A DNA stretch of 8,566 nucleotides from JAMIFN01 sp964608575 (GTDB lineage Bacteria; Pseudomonadota; Gammaproteobacteria; Burkholderiales; Burkholderiaceae_C). Position 1 is the first letter of the stretch. Each line of letters begins with the position of its first letter. Shown one piece after another: positions 7,525-8,566 of the stretch. The notes under the pieces are model-generated. The model saw nothing but the letters and a program-made list of their open reading frames with translations, was not told the DNA's origin and ran no database searches. The translations under genes were made by a program, and so were the position numbers. The DNA lies in NCBI GenBank assembly GCA_964608575.1, contig CAZSPW010000078.1, positions 1 to 8,566 of the forward strand, in the 5' to 3' direction.

Positions 7525-8566
7525 ATGGCTGAAATTCAAGTTGTCGTGCCCGATATCGGCGATTTCGCCGATGTCGCCATCATCGAAATTTTGGTGCAAG
7601 TGGGCGAGACTGTTGCCGCTGAACAATCCCTCATCACCGTGGAAAGCGACAAAGCCAGCCTGGAAATTCCTTCCAGCCATGCGGGCGTGGTCAAAAGCTT
7701 GGCCGTGAAACTGGGCGATAAGGTCAGCAAGGGCAGCGTGATTTTGACGCTGGAGGCGGCGGCGACTGCTGCTGCACCTGCGGCCAGCCCTGCTGCTCCT
7801 ACCCCTGCCGCTACACCCGCGCCCACCACAAACACAACACCCACCCCCACACCCCACACCCCTAGCCCATCTCCCGCAAACACCGACTGCGATGTCCTCG
7901 TTTTAGGCGGCGGCCCAGGCGGCTATTCCGCCGCTTTTCGCGCCGCCGATTTAGGGCTAAAAGTCATCTTGGTGGAGCGCTATGCCACCCTAGGCGGCGT
8001 GTGCCTGAATGTCGGCTGCATCCCGTCTAAGGCCCTGCTGCATGTGGCTGCCGTTATGGACGAAGTAGCGCATTTGGCCAAGGCTGGCATCAGCTTTGGC
8101 GCACCCCAGGTGAATATCGACACCCTGCGCGCGCACAAAGAAAAAGTCATAGGCAAATTGACAGGCGGCTTGGCGCAAATGGCCAAAATGCGCAAAGTGC
8201 AAATCGTGCGCGGCTTGGGTACTTTTGTTGGCAGCCATGAACTGCGCGTGGATGCCACCACCAGTAGCGCCGCTTCTGGCCAAGAAAAAACGGGGCAGAC
8301 GCAAACCCTGCGCTTTAAAACCGCCATCATCGCCGCGGGCAGCCAAGCCGTGCACCTGCCCTTTATGCCCAAAGACCCGCGCGTGGTCGATTCCACCGGT
8401 GCGCTGGCGCTCAAAGAAGTGCCCAAACGCATGTTGATTTTGGGCGGCGGCATCATAGGCCTAGAAATGGGCACGGTGTATAGCGCCTTGGGCGCGCGCC
8501 TAGATGTGGTCGAGATGCAAAGTGGCCTGATGCAAGGCGCAGACCGTGATTTGGTCAAGGTTTGGC
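7525..8566 (+). CDS. lpdA: Dihydrolipoyl dehydrogenase (E3) with N-terminal lipoyl domain, 3' end missing
   Basis: This E3 re-oxidises dihydrolipoyl groups of the pyruvate dehydrogenase complex, passing electrons through a disulfide and FAD to NAD+. The first 347 residues are present with no stop before the right edge. They comprise a lipoyl domain (about 3-77, VESDKAS, lipoyl-Lys K43); an Ala-then-Thr/Pro/Ser-rich linker (about 78-120); the FAD-binding GGGPGG (128-133); the redox-active pair in CLNVGC (C160 and C165); IIAAGS (268-273); and the NAD-binding GGGIIGLEMG (307-316). The missing part should hold the dimer interface and the catalytic His-Glu pair. E3 with a fused lipoyl domain is known in betaproteobacteria, for example Neisseria P64k and Ralstonia PdhL, at just under 600 residues; that length is recalled, not measured. 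The start is supported by AAGGAAGG (7513-7520) just upstream. Gap to aceF is 104 bases with a terminator. No defect is visible. Confidence 0.97.
   Translation, partial: MAEIQVVVPDIGDFADVAIIEILVQVGETVAAEQSLITVESDKASLEIPSSHAGVVKSLAVKLGDKVSKGSVILTLEAAATAAAPAASPAAPTPAATPAPTTNTTPTPTPHTPSPSPANTDCDVLVLGGGPGGYSAAFRAADLGLKVILVERYATLGGVCLNVGCIPSKALLHVAAVMDEVAHLAKAGISFGAPQVNIDTLRAHKEKVIGKLTGGLAQMAKMRKVQIVRGLGTFVGSHELRVDATTSSAASGQEKTGQTQTLRFKTAIIAAGSQAVHLPFMPKDPRVVDSTGALALKEVPKRMLILGGGIIGLEMGTVYSALGARLDVVEMQSGLMQGADRDLVKVW
7840..7875 (-). other. Dense G-tract run, potential G-quadruplex, on the lpdA template strand
   Basis: Read on the minus strand there are six runs of three to five G separated by loops of 1-4 bases: GGG, AGAT, GGG, CTA, GGGG, TGT, GGGG, TGT, GGGGG, T, GGG. 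This meets the usual pattern for a four-layer-capable or three-layer quadruplex, with an i-motif possible on the coding strand. It codes residues 106-117 of the Thr/Pro/Ser linker of Lpd. The pattern is seen directly; folding in the cell is not shown. Confidence 0.6.

Noticed and set aside
1..8566. CRISPR array, insertion sequence, tRNA or rRNA, phage or defence genes
   Set aside because: No regularly spaced repeats, transposase motifs, inverted-terminal-repeat pairs or RNA gene signatures were seen; the window is filled with housekeeping and regulatory genes.

Overview
The window is an ordinary chromosomal stretch from a betaproteobacterium, most likely of the Burkholderiales and perhaps Comamonadaceae-like. 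The evidence is the homodimeric-type pyruvate dehydrogenase E1 (AceE), an AceF with two lipoyl domains, an E3 (Lpd) that carries its own N-terminal lipoyl domain, and a divergent PAS histidine kinase with a FixJ-type regulator next door. The family assignment is recalled family knowledge and was not searched.

Layout: positions 1-189 (minus strand) hold the start of a FixJ/LuxR-type response regulator that runs off the left edge. Positions 209-2758 (minus) encode a membrane-bound sensor histidine kinase with a periplasmic sensor region and two PAS domains. Its stop lies 19 bases before the regulator start, so the two form one operon, kinase first. Positions 2759-2953 are the divergent intergenic region. 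It holds candidate overlapping -10 elements for both directions and a well-formed hairpin in the presumed aceE leader. On the plus strand follow aceE (2954-5671), aceF (5693-7420), a clear stem-loop terminator (7426-7449) and the first 347 codons of lpdA (7525 to the right edge).

Together aceE, aceF and lpdA supply E1, E2 and E3 of the pyruvate dehydrogenase complex: pyruvate + CoA + NAD+ gives acetyl-CoA + CO2 + NADH. AceF swings lipoyl-bound acetyl groups between the E1 and E2 active sites, and E3 re-oxidises the dihydrolipoyl groups. The divergent two-component pair is a reasonable candidate regulator of this operon, but the sequence does not prove it.

I see no mobile element, CRISPR array, RNA gene or new multi-gene system. 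The more interesting points are regulatory or structural: the shared -10 region, the aceE leader hairpin, the terminator splitting aceEF from lpdA, a dense G-tract run on the lpdA template strand, and exact DNA repeats among the three lipoyl-domain coding segments.
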